Source: Bos javanicus
Taxonomy: Eukaryota > Chordata > Mammalia > Artiodactyla > Bovidae
Reading direction: 5' to 3'
DNA length: 64,000 nt
NCBI RefSeq assembly: GCF_032452875.1
Contig: NW_026893682.1
Location: forward strand, 310,001-374,000
The position numbers and the translations under genes were made by a program. The notes beneath the pieces are model-generated. The model had not been told where the DNA came from. It did not search any database and was given only the letters and a program-made list of their open reading frames with translations. Position 1 is the stretch's first letter. The number at the start of each line of letters is the position of its first letter. Positions 36,589 to 48,892 of the stretch are shown in pieces.

Positions 36589-36853
36589 GGGCCTGCTGAG
36601 CTGCGTGATTACTGTCTGCTCATCTGCTTGACAATTGCCAGCTGAGCTGCACGATTCCTGCCTGTCATCTGCTTGACAATTGCCAGCTGTGCTGCGTAAT
36701 TCCTGCCTGCTCAGCTGCTTGATTATTGCCAGCTGAGCAGCATGATTCCTCACACCTGAGTTCCATGATTATTGCCTGCTGACTGTTTGATTCGTGCCTA
36801 CTCAGCTCTTTGTTTATTGCCTCCAGAGGCACATGATCAGTGTATGATAGCAA
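36589..36853 (-). repeat. Island E, copy 16
   Basis: CTGGGCC class with an unchanged frame 36665-36853. It is the closest to its left neighbour, 681 bp, and corresponds to copy 5 in the 10-16 kb block. Confidence 0.9.
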
Positions 36854-38218
36854 ACATGATCAGTGCATGATCAGTCACATGATCAGCGCCATTAAGTCAC
36901 GTGATCACTACATGATAGTCATGTGATCAGTCCATGCTCAGTCACGGTATCAGTGCATGATCAGCCACGTGATCAGTGCATGATCTGTCACATGATTAGT
37001 GCATGATCATCCACGTGATCAGTGCATGGGCAGTCACGTGATCAGTGCATGATATAGACGTGATCAGTGCATGATCAGTCTCGTGATCAGTGCATGATAG
37101 CCACGTGATCAGTGCATGATCAGTCACCTGATGGGTGTATGATCATTCACGTGACCTGTACATGGTAGCTACATGATCATTGCATGATCAGCCACGTGAG
37201 TAGTGCATGATAGCCACGTGATCAGTGCATGATCAGTCACGTGATCAGTGCATGATCAGTCATGTGACCAGTACATGGTAGCTGCGTGATCATGGCATGA
37301 TCAGCCACGTGATCAGTGCATGATAGCCACGTGATCAGTGCATGATCAGTCACGTGATCAGTGCATGATCAGTCACGTGATCAGTGCATGATCAGCCACG
37401 TGATCAGTGCATGATAGCCACGTGATCAGTGCATGATCAGTCACGTGATCAGTGCATGATCAGTCACGTGATCAGTGCATGATCAGCCACGTGATCAGTG
37501 CATGATCAGCCACGTGATCAGTGCATGATCAGTCACGTGATCAGTGCATGATAGCTACGTGATCAGTGCATGATCAGCCACGTGATCAGTGCATGATAGC
37601 CACGTGATCAGTGCATGATAGCCACGTGATCAGTGCATGATCAGTCACGTGATCAGTGCATGATCAGCCACGTGATCAGTGCATGACAGCCACGTGATCA
37701 GTGCATGATCAGCCACGTGATCAGTGCATGATCAGTCACGTGATCATGTGATCAGCCACGTGATCAGTGCATGATCAGCCACGTGATCAGTGCAGGATCA
37801 ATTCGTGATCAGTGCATGATCAGTCACGTGATCAGTGCATGTTGCTACGTGATCAGTGCATGATCAGCCACGTGAGCAGTGCATGATAGCCACGTGATCA
37901 GTGCATGATCAGCCACGTGATCAGTGCATGAGTGCCACGTGATCAGTGCATGATATGTCACGTGACAGGTGTGTGATCAGCCACGTGAACAGTGCATGTT
38001 CAGCCACGTGATCAGTGAATGCTAGCCACGTGATCAGTGCATGATCAGTTACGTGAGCAGTGTATGATCAGCCACGTGATCAGTGCATGGTCAGACACGT
38101 GAACAGTGTATGATCAGCCACGTGATCAGTGCATGATATCCAAGTTTTCAGTGCATGATCATCACGTGATCAGTGTATGATCAGCCACGTGAACAGTGCA
38201 TGCTCAGTCACGTGATCT
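36854..38218. repeat. HOR segment with internal D deletion (second copy)
   Basis: Parallels 11712-13032. A is complete to about 37290, a homogenised B/C carries GATAGCTACGTG (about 37550), and the same D junction lies near 37.87-37.94 kb. Private changes include CAATTCGTGATC (about 37799), GTGAATGCTAGCC (about 38017) and CAAGTTTTCAG (about 38141). Confidence 0.85.
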
Positions 38219-38483
38219 GGGCCTGCTGAGCTGCGTGATTACTGTCTGCTCATCTGCTTGACAATTGCCAGCTGAGCTGCACGATTCCTGCCTGTCATCT
38301 GCTTGACAATTGCCAGCTGTGCTGCGTAATTCCTGCCTGCTCAGCTGCTTGATTATTGCCAGCTGAGCAGCATGATTCCTCACACCTGAGTTCCATGATT
38401 ATTGCCTGCTGACTGTTTGATTCGTGCCTACTCAGCTCTTTGTTTATTGCCTCCAGAGGCACATGATCAGTGTATGATAGCAA
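38219..38483 (-). repeat. Island E, copy 17
   Basis: CTGGGCC class, frame 38295-38483 unchanged. Paired with copy 6 by flanking structure. Confidence 0.9.
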
Positions 38484-39961
38484 ACATGATCAGCGCATGA
38501 TCAGTCACATGATCAGCGCCATTAAGTCACGTGATCACTACATGATAGTCATGTGATCAGTCCATGCTCAGTCACGGTATCAGTGCATGATCAGCCACGT
38601 GATCAGTGCATGATGCCACGTGATCAGTGCATGATCAGTCACGTGATCAGTGTGTGATCAGCCACGTGATCAGTGCATGATCAGCCACGTGATCAGTGCA
38701 TGATAGCCACGTGATCAGTGCATGATCAGTCACGTGATCAGTGCATGATCAGCCACGTGATCAGTGCATGATCAGTCACGTGATCAGTGCATGATCAGCC
38801 ACGTGATCAGTGCATGATCAGTCACGTGATCAGTGCATGATCAGTCACGTGATCAGTGCATGATCAGCCACGTGATCAGTGCATGATCAGCCACGTGATC
38901 AGTGCATGATCAGTTACGTGATCAGTGCATGATCAGTCACGTGACCAGTACATGGTAGCTACGTGATCAGTGCATGATCAGCCACGTGATCAGTGCATGA
39001 TAGCCACGTGATCAGTGCATGATAGCCACGTGATCAGTGCATGATCAGTCACGTGATACGTGTGTGATCAGCCACGTGATCAGTGCATGATATCCACGTG
39101 ATCAGTGCATGATCAGCCACGTGATCAGTGCATGATAGCCACGTGATCAGTGCATGATCAGTCACGTGATCATGTGTGATCAGCCACGTGATCAGTGCAT
39201 GATGAGCCACGTGATCAGTGCATGATCAATTACGTGATCAGTGCATGATCAGTCACGTGACCAGTACATGGTTGCTACGTGATGTTGCATGATCAGCCAC
39301 GTGATCAGTGCATGATAGCCACGTGATCAGTGCATGATCAGTCACGTGATCAGTGCATGATCAGTCACGTGATCAGTGCATGATCATTTACGTGATCAGT
39401 GCATGATCAGTCACGTGACCAGTATATGGTAGCTACGTGATCATTGCATGATCAGCCACGTGAGCAGTGCATGATAGCCACGTGATGTGTGCATGAGTTA
39501 CGTGATCAGAGTATGATCAGCCACGTGATCAGTGCATGAGTGCCACGTGATCAGTGCATGATATGTCACGTGACAGTGTGTGATCAGCCACGTGATCAGT
39601 GCATGATCAGCCACGTGATCAGTGCATGATAGCCACGTGATCAGTGCATGATCAGTCACGTGATCAGTGCATGATCAGTTACGTGATCAGTGCATGATCA
39701 GCCACGTGATCAGTGCATGATCAGCCACGTGATCAGTGCATGATCAGCCACGTGATCAGTGCATGATCAGTCACGTGATCAGTGCATGGTAGCTACGTGA
39801 TCAGTGCATGATCAGCCACGTGATCAGTGCATGATAGCCACGTGATCAGTGCATGATCAGTCACGTGATCAGTGCATGATAGCCACGTGATCAGTGCATG
39901 ACAGTCACGTGATCAGTGCATGATCAGCCACGTGATCAGTGCATGCTCAGTCACGTGATCT
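38484..39961. repeat. HOR segment, homogenised, D displaced
   Basis: Parallels 13298-14841: CATGATGCCACG (about 38608), plain monomers, C (GATACGTGTGTG about 39055), D (GATCATTTACG about 39383 to about 39580), then B/C-like monomers that join the island directly without a second D. Markers are weaker than in the other copy. Confidence 0.83.
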
Positions 39962-40226
39962 GGGCCTGCTGAGCTGCGTGATTACTGTCTGCTCATCTGC
40001 TTGACAATTGCCAGCTGAGCTGCACGATTCCTGCCTGTCATCTGCTTGACAATTGCCAGCTGTGCTGCGTAATTCCTGCCTGCTCAGCTGCTTGATTATT
40101 GCCAGCTGAGCAGCATGATTCCTCACACCTGAGTTCCATGATTATTGCCTGCTGACTGTTTGATTCGTGCCTACTCAGCTCTTTGTTTATTGCCTCCAGA
40201 GGCACATGATCAGTGTATGATAGCAA
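39962..40226 (-). repeat. Island E, copy 18
   Basis: CTGGGCC class with an unchanged frame 40038-40226. It has TTTATTGCC, unlike copy 7, its counterpart by position. Confidence 0.9.
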
Positions 40227-41478
40227 ACATGATCAGTGCATGATCAGTCACATGATCAGCGCCATTAAGTCACGTGATCACTACATGATAGTCATGTGAT
40301 CAGTCCATGTTCAGTCACGGTATCAGTGCATGATCAGCCACGTGATCAGTGCATGATCTGACACATGATTAGTGTATGATCATCCACGTGATCAGTGCAT
40401 GGGCAGTCATGTGATCAGTGCATGATATAGACGTGATCAGTGCATGATCAGTCACGTGATCAGTGCATGATAGCCACGTGATCAGTGCATGATCAGTTAC
40501 GTGATCAGTGTATGATCAGCCACGTGATCAGTGCATGATCAGCCACGTGATCAGTGCATGATCAGTTACGTGATCAGTGCATGATCAGTCACGTGATCAG
40601 TGCATGGTAGCTACGTGATCAGTGCATGATCAGCCACGTGATCAGTGCATGATAGCCACGTGATCAGTGCATGATAGCCACGTGATCAGTGCATGATCAG
40701 TCATGTGATACGTGTGTGATCAGCCACGTGATCAGTGCATGATATCCACGTGATCAGTGCATGACAGTCACGTGATCAGTGCATGAGAGCCACGTGATCA
40801 GTGCATGATCAGTCACGTGATACATGTGTGATCAGCCACGTGATCAGTGCATGATGAGCCACGTGATCAGTGCAGGATCAATTACGTGATCAGTGCATGA
40901 TCAGTCACGTGACCAGTACATGGTTGCTACGTGATGTTGCATGATCAGCCACGTGAGCAGAACATGATAGCCACGTGATCAGTGCATGATCAGTCACGTG
41001 ATCAGTACATGATCAGTCACGTGAACAGTGCATGATCATTTACGTGATCTGTGCATGATCAGTCACGTTGCCAGTATATGGTAGCTACGTGATCATTCCA
41101 TGACGAGCCACGTGAGCAGTGCATGATAGCCACGTGATGTGTGCATGAGTTACGTGAGCAGAGTATGATCAGCCACGTGATCAGTGCATGAGTGCCACGT
41201 GATCAGTGCATGATATGTCACGTTACAGGTGTGTGATCAGCCACGTGAACAGTGCATGTTCAGCCACGTGATCAGTGCATGATAGCCACGTGATCAGTGC
41301 ATGATCAGTTACGTGAGCAGTGTATGATCAGCCACGTGATCAGTGCATGGTCAGACACGTGAACAGTGTATGATCAGCCACGTGATCAGTGCATGATATC
41401 CAAGTGAACAGTGCATGATCATCACGTGATCAGTGCATGATCAGCCACGTGAACAGTGCATGCTCAGTCACGTGATCA
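40227..41478. repeat. HOR segment, truncated A joined to B-C-D
   Basis: Third version of the 15107-16358 arrangement. A has GATCTGACACATG (about 40356) and stops after GATATAGACG (about 40425). B, C (GATACGTGTGTG about 40707) and D (GATCATTTACG about 41033) are complete. The counterpart islands are the same distance apart (1,517 bp). Confidence 0.86.
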
Positions 41479-41744
41479 GGGCCTGCTGAGCTGCGTGATT
41501 ACTGTCTGCTCATCTGCTTGACAATTGCCAGCTGAGCTGCACGATTCCTGCCTGTCATCTGCTTGACAATTGCCAGCTGTGCTGCGTAATTCCTGCCTGC
41601 TCAGCTGCTTGATTATTGCCAGCTGAGCAGCATGATTCCTCACACCTGAGTTCCATGATTATTGCCTGCTTACTGTTTGATTCGTGCCCTACTCAGCTCT
41701 TTGTTTATTGCCTCCAGAGGCACATGATCAGTGTATGATAGCAA
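41479..41744 (-). repeat. Island E, copy 19, frame broken
   Basis: Full-length island of the CAGGGCC class. A 1-bp insertion (GTGCCCTACTC near 41686) and a CTGCTTACTG change shift and stop the minus-strand frame. This is the only complete island without the 62-codon frame, and it was maintained in the array all the same. Confidence 0.92.
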
Positions 41745-43260
41745 AAATGATCAGCGCATGATCAGTCACATGATCAGCGCCATTAAGTCACGTGATCACT
41801 ACATGTTAGTCATGTGATCAGTCCATGCTCAGTCACGGTATCAGTGCATGATCAGCCACGTGATCAGTGCATGGGCAGTCATGTGATCAGTGCATGATAT
41901 AGACGTGATCAGTGCATGATCAGTCTCGTGATCAGTGCATGATAGCCACGTGATCAGTGCATGATCAGTCACCTGATGGGTGTATGATCATTCACGTGAC
42001 CTGTACATGGTAGCTACATGATCATTGCATGATCAGCCACGTGATCAGTGCATGATAGCCACGTGATCAGTGCATGATCAGTCACGTGATCAGTGCATGA
42101 TCAGTCATGTGACCAGTACATGGTAGCTGCGTGATCAGTCACATGATCAGCGCCATTAAGTCACGTGATCACTACATGATCAGTCATGTGATCAGTCACG
42201 TGATCAGTGCATGATCAGCCACGTGATCAGTGCATGATCAGCCACGTGATCAGTGCATGATAGCCACGTGATCAGTGCATGATCAGTCACGTGATCAGTG
42301 CATGATCAGTTACGTGATCAGTGCATGATCAGCCACGTGATCAGTGCATGATCAATTACGTGATCAGTGCATGATCAGTCACGTGACCAGTACATGGTAG
42401 CTACGTGATCATTGCATGATCAGCCACGTGATCAGTGCATGATAGCCACGTGATCAGTGCATGATAGCCACGTGATCAGTGCATGATCAGTCATGTGATA
42501 CGTGTGTGATCAGCCACGTGATCAGTGCATGATATCCACGTGATCAGTGCATGACAGCCACGTGATCAGTGCATGAGAGCCACGTGATCAGTGCATGATC
42601 AGTCACGTGATACATGTGTGATCAGCCACGTGATCAGTGCATGATGAGCCACGTGATCAGTGCAGGATCAGTGCATGATCAGTCACGTGACCAGTACATG
42701 GTTGCTACGTGATCGTTGCATGATCAGCCACGTGAGCAGTGCATGATAGCCACGTGATCAGTGCATGATCAGTCACGTGATCAGTACATGATCAGTCACG
42801 TGAACAGTGCATGATCATTTACGTGATCAGTGCATGATCAGTCACGTGACCAGTATATGGTAGCTACGTGATCATTCCATGACGAGCCACGTGAGCAGTG
42901 CATGATAGCCACGTGATGTGTGCATGATCAGTTACGTGAGCAGAGTATTATCAGCCACGTTATCAGTGCATGAGTGCCACGTGATCAGTGCATGATATGT
43001 CACTTGACAGGTGTGTGATCAGCCACGTGAACAGTGCATGTTCAGCCACGTGATCAGTGCATGATAGCCACGTGATCAGTGCATGATCAGTTACGTGAGC
43101 AGTGTATGATCAGCCACGTGATCAGTGCATGGTCAGACACGTGAACAGTGTATGATCAGCCACGTGATCAGTGCATGATATCCAAGTGATCAGTGCATGA
43201 TCATCACGTGATCAGTGTATGATCAGCCACGTGAACAGTGCATGCTCAGTCACGTGATCA
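41745..43260. repeat. HOR segment with stray shoulder
   Basis: A lacks its first monomers (CATGGGCAG about 41870) and runs to GTAGCTGCG about 42123. There it joins a displaced piece of F. Plain B, C (GATACGTGTGTG about 42497) and D (GATCATTTACG about 42813) follow, with one monomer lost at GCAGGATCAGTGC (about 42663). Confidence 0.84.
42132..42200. repeat. Orphan island shoulder (module F) without an island
   Basis: Contains CACATGATCAGCGCC, ATTAAGTCACG and CACTACATG, which elsewhere always follow an island. Here it follows late A (GTAGCTGCGTGATCAG), with no E core. The nearest island is about 390 bp upstream and has its own F. This marks an exchange between non-equivalent positions. Confidence 0.88.
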
Positions 43261-43525
43261 GGGCCTGCTGAGCTGCGTGATTACTGTCTGCTCATCTGCT
43301 TGACAATTGCCAGCTGAGCTGCACGATTCCTGCCTGTCATCTGCTTGACAATTGCCAGCTGTGCTGCGTAATTCCTGCCTGCTCAGCTGCTTGATTATTG
43401 CCAGCTGAGCAGCATGATTCCTCACACCTGAGTTCCATGATTATTGCCTGCTGACTGTTTGATTCGTGCCTACTCAGCTCTTTGTTTATTGCCTCCAGAG
43501 GCACATGATCAGTGTATGATAGCAA
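43261..43525 (-). repeat. Island E, copy 20
   Basis: CAGGGCC class, frame 43337-43525 unchanged. Exactly 38,010 bp downstream of copy 3, with matching right flanks. Confidence 0.9.
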
Positions 43526-46519
43526 ACATGATCAGCGCATGATCAGTCACATGATCAGCGCCATTAAGTCACGTGATCACTACATGATAGTCATGTGATC
43601 AGTCCATGCTCAGTCACGGTATCAGTGCATGATCAGCCACGTGATCAGTGCATGATCAGGCACGTGATCAGTGTATGATCAGCCACGTGATCAGTGCATG
43701 ATAGCCACGTGATCAGTGCATGATCAGTCACGTGATCAGTGCATGATCAGTTACGTGATCAGTGCATGATCAGCCACGTGATCAGTGCATGATCAGCCAC
43801 GTGATCAGTGCATGATCAGTCACGTGATCAGTGCATGATCAGTCACGTGATCAGTGCATGATAGCCACGTGATCAGTGCATGATCAGCCACGTGATCAGT
43901 GCATGATAGCCACGTGATCAGTGCATGATCAGCCACGTGATCAGTGCATGATCAGTCACGTGATCAGTGCATGATCAGCCACGTGATCAGTGCATGATAG
44001 CCACGTGATCAGTGCATGATCAGTCACGTGATCAGTGCATGATCAGCCACGTGATCAGTGCATGATCAGTCACGTGATCAGTATATGGTTCCACGTGATC
44101 AGTGCATGACAGCCACGTGAGCAGTGCATGATAGCCACGTGATCAGTGCATGAGTTACGTGATCAGTGCATGATCAGCCACGTGATCAGTGCATGATGCC
44201 ACGTGATCAGTGCATGATAGTCACGTGATCAGTGCATGATCAGCCACGTGATCAGTGCATGATCAGCCACGTGATCAGTGCATGATAGCCACGTGATCAG
44301 TGCATGATCAGTCACGTGATCAGTGCATGATCAGCCACGTGATCAGTGCATGATCAGTCACGTGATCAGTGCATGATCAGCCACGTGATCAGTGCATGAT
44401 CAGTCACGTGATCAGTGCATGATATAGACGTGATCAGTGCATGATCAGTCACGTGATCAGTGCATGATAGCCACGTGATCAGTGCATGATCAGTCACGTG
44501 ATCAGTGCATGATCAGTCACGTGACAGTACATGGTAGCTACGTGATCATTGCATGATCAGCCACGTGAGTAGTGCATGATAGCCACGTGATCAGTGCATG
44601 ATCAGTCACGTGATCAGTGCATGATCAGTCACGTGATCAGTGCATGGTAGCTGCGTGATCATGCATGATCAGCCACGTGATCAGTGCATGATAGCCACGT
44701 GATCAGTGCATGATCAGTCACGTGATCAGTGCATGATCAGTCACGTGATCAGTGCATGATCAGCCACGTGATCAGTGCATGATCAGCCACGTGATCAGTG
44801 CATGATAGCCACGTGATCAGTGCATGATCAGTCACGTGATCAGTGCATGATCAGTTACGTGATCAGTGCATGATCAGCCACGTGATCAGTGCATGATCAG
44901 CCACGTGATCAGTGCATGATCAGTTACGTGATCAGTGCATGATCAGTCACGTGACCAGTGCATGGTAGCTACGTGATCATTGCATGATCAGCCACGTGAT
45001 CAGTGCATGATAGCCACGTGATCAGTGCATGATCAGCCACGTGATCAGTGCATGATCAGTCACGTGATCAGTGTGTGATCAGCCACGTGATCAGTGCATG
45101 ATCAGCCACGTGATCAGTGCATGATAGCCACGTGATCAGTGCATGATCAGTCACGTGATCATGTGTGATCAGCCACGTGATCAGTGCATGATCAGCCACG
45201 TGATCAGTGCATGATCAATTACGTGATCAGTGCATGATCAGTCACGTGATCAGTACATGGTTGCTACGTGATCGTGCATGATCAGCCACGTGATCAGTGC
45301 ATGATAGCCACGTGATCAGTGCATGATCAGTCACGTGATCAGTGCATGATCAGTCACGTGATCAGTGCATGATCAGTCACGTGATCAGTGCATGATCAGT
45401 CACGTGACCAGTATATGGTAGCTACGTGATCATTGCATGATCAGCCACGTGATCAGTGCATGATAGCCACGTGATCAGTGCATGATCAGTCACGTGATCA
45501 GTGCATGATCAGTCACGTGATCAGTGCATGATCAGCCACGTGATCAGTGCATGATCAGCCACGTGATCAGTGCATGATCAGCCACGTGATCAGTGCATGA
45601 TAGCCACGTGATCAGTGCATGATCAGTCACGTGATCAGTGCATGATCAGCCACGTGATCAGTGCATGATCAGCCACGTGATCAGTGCATGATCAGCCACG
45701 TGATCAGTGCATGATCAGTCACGTGATCAGTGCATGGTAGCTACGTGATCAGTGCATGATCAGCCACGTGATCAGTGCATGATAGCCACGTGATCAGTGC
45801 ATGATAGCCACGTGATCAGTGCATGATCAGTCACGTGATACGTGTGTGATCAGCCACGTGATCAGTGCATGATAGCCACGTGATCAGTGCATGATCAGGC
45901 ACGTGATCAGTGCATGATCAGCCACGTGATCAGTGCATGATCAGTCACGTGACCAGTACATGGTTGCTACGTGATCGTTGCATGATCAGCCACGTGAGCA
46001 GTGCATGATAGCCACGTGATCAGTGCATGATCAGTCACGTGATCAGTACATGATCAGTCACGTGAACAGTGCATGATCATTTACGTGATCAGTGCATGAT
46101 CAGTCACGTGACCAGTATATGGTAGCTACGTGATCATTCCATGACGAGCCACGTGAGCAGTGCATGATAGCCACGTGATGTGTGCATGAGTTACGTGAGC
46201 AGAGTATGATCAGCCACGTGATCAGTGCATGAGTGCCACGTGATCAGTGCATGATATGTCACGTGACAGGTGTGTGATCAGCCACGTGAACAGTGCATGT
46301 TCAGCCACGTGATCAGTGCATGATAGCCACGTGATCAGTGCATGATCAGTTACGTGAGCAGTGTATGATCAGCCACGTGATCAGTGCATGGTCAGACACG
46401 TGAACAGTGTATGATCAGCCACGTGATCAGTGCATGATATCCAAGTGATCAGTGCATGATCATCACGTGATCAGTGTATGATCAGCCACGTGAACAGTGC
46501 ATGCTCAGTCACGTGATCA
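43526..46519. repeat. Homogenised HOR stretch ending in C-D
   Basis: Matches the first 2 kb of 5516-10294: CAGGCACG about 43658, GGTTCCACG about 44088, GATATAGACG about 44421, GTGAGTAG 44565, GACCAGTATATGG 45406. C (GATACGTGTGTG about 45837) and a sharp D (GATCATTTACG about 46075) close it. Confidence 0.85.
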
Positions 46520-46784
46520 GGGCCTGCTGAGCTGCGTGATTACTGTCTGCTCATCTGCTTGACAATTGCCAGCTGAGCTGCACGATTCCTGCCTGTCATC
46601 TGCTTGACAATTGCCAGCTGTGCTGCGTAATTCCTGCCTGCTCAGCTGCTTGATTATTGCCAGCTGAGCAGCATGATTCCTCACACCTGAGTTCCATGAT
46701 TATTGCCTGCTGACTGTTTGATTCGTGCCTACTCAGCTCTTTGTTTATTGCCTCCAGAGGCACATGATCAGTGTATGATAGCAA
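46520..46784 (-). repeat. Island E, copy 21
   Basis: CAGGGCC class, frame 46596-46784 unchanged; no private change seen. Confidence 0.9.
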
Positions 46785-48627
46785 ACATGATCAGCGCATG
46801 ATCAGTCACATGATCAGCGCCATTAAGTCACGTGATCACTACATGATAGTCATGTGATCAGTCCATGCTCAGTCACGGTATCAGTGCATGATCAGCCACG
46901 TGATCAGTGCATGATCAGTCACGTGATCAGTGTATGATCAGCCACGTGATCAGTGCATGATAGCCACGTGATCAGTGCATGATCAGTCACGTGATCAGTG
47001 CATGATCAGTTACGTGATCAGTGCATGATCAGCCACGTGATCAGTGCATGATCAGCCACGTGATCAGTGCATGATCAGTCACGTGATCAGTGCATGATCA
47101 GTCACGTGATCAGTACATGGTAGCCACGTGATCAGTGCATGATCAGCCACGTGATCAGTGCATGATAGCCACGTGATCAGTGCATGATCAGCCACGTGAT
47201 CAGTGCATGATCAGTCACGTGATCAGTGCATGATCAGCCACGTGATCAGTGCATGATAGCCACGTGATCAGTGCATGATCAGTCACGTGATCAGTGCATG
47301 ATCAGTCACGTGATCAGTGCATGATCAGTCACGTGATCAGTATATGGTTCCACGTGATCAGTGCATGATCAGCCACGTGATCAGTGCATGATAGCCACGT
47401 GATCAGTGCATGAGTCACGTGATCAGTGCATGATCAGCCACGTGATCAGTGCATGATGCCACGTGATCAGTGCATGATCAGCCACGTGATCAGTGCATGA
47501 TCAGCCACGTGATCAGTGCATGATCAGTCACGTGATCAGTGCATGATCAGTCACGTGATCAGTGCATGATCAGCCACGTGATCAGTGCATGATCAGTCAC
47601 GTGATCAGTGCATGATCAGCCACGTGATCAGTGCATGATAGCCACGTGATCAGTGCATGATCAGTCACGTGATCAGTGCATGATCAGCCACGTGATCAGT
47701 GCATGATCAGCCACGTGATCAGTGCATGATCAGTCACGTGATCAGTGCATGGTAGCTACGTGATCAGTGCATGATCAGCCACGTGATCAGTGCATGATAG
47801 CCACGTGATCAGTGCATGATAGCCACGTGATCAGTGCATGATCAGTCATGTGATACGTGTGTGATCAGCCACGTGATCAGTGCATGATATCCACGTGATC
47901 AGTGCATGACAGCCACGTGATAAGTGCTTGAGAGCCACGTGATCAGTGCATGATCAGTCACGTGATACATGTGTGATCAGCCACGTGATCAGTGCATGAT
48001 GAGCCACGTGATCAGTGCAGGATCAAGTACGTGATCAGTGCATGATCAGTCACGTGACCAGTACATGGTTGCTACGTGATCGTTGCATGATCAGCCACGT
48101 GAGCAGAGCATGATAGCCACGTGATCAGTGCATGATCAGTCACGTGATCAGTACATGATCAGTCACGTGAACAGTGCATGATCATTTACGTGATCTTTGC
48201 ATGATCAGTCACGTGACCAGTATATGGTAGCTACGTGATCATTCCATGACGAGCCACGTGAGCAGTGCATGATAGCCACGTGATGTGTGCATGATCAGTT
48301 ACGTGAGCAGAGTATTATCAGCCACGTTATCAGTGCATGAGTGCCACGTGATCAGTGCATGTTATGTCACGTGACAGGTGTGTGATCAGCCACGTGAACA
48401 GTGCATGTTCAGCCACGTGATCAGTGCATGATAGCCACGTGATCAGTGCATGATCAGTTACGTGAGCAGTGTATGATCAGCCACGTGATCAGTGCATGGT
48501 CAGACACGTGAACAGTGTATGATCAGCCACGTGATCAGTGCATGATATCCAAGTGATCAGTGCATGATCATCACGTGATCAGTGTATGATCAGCCACGTG
48601 AACAGTGCATGCTCAGTCACGTGATCA
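46785..48627. repeat. HOR segment, homogenised then sharp C-D
   Basis: About 46900-47830 is near-consensus (GGTTCCACG about 47345). C begins at GATACGTGTGTG (about 47852) and includes ATAAGTGCTTGAG (about 47920). D is complete (GATCATTTACG about 48179) with CACGTTATCAG (about 48324), shared with the 20.2 and 42.96 kb copies. Confidence 0.85.
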
Positions 48628-48892
48628 GGGCCTGCTGAGCTGCGTGATTACTGTCTGCTCATCTGCTTGACAATTGCCAGCTGAGCTGCACGATTCCTGC
48701 CTGTCATCTGCTTGACAATTGCCAGCTGTGCTGCGTAATTCCTGCCTGCTCAGCTGCTTGATTATTGCCAGCTGAGCAGCATGATTCCTCACACCTGAGT
48801 TCCATGATTATTGCCTGCTGACTGTTTGATTCGTGCCTACTCAGCTCTTTGTTTATTGCCTCCAGAGGCACATGATCAGTGTATGATAGCAA
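48628..48892 (-). repeat. Island E, copy 22
   Basis: CAGGGCC class, frame 48704-48892 unchanged. It starts a second copy of the arrangement that follows copy 20, about 5.37 kb upstream. Confidence 0.9.
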
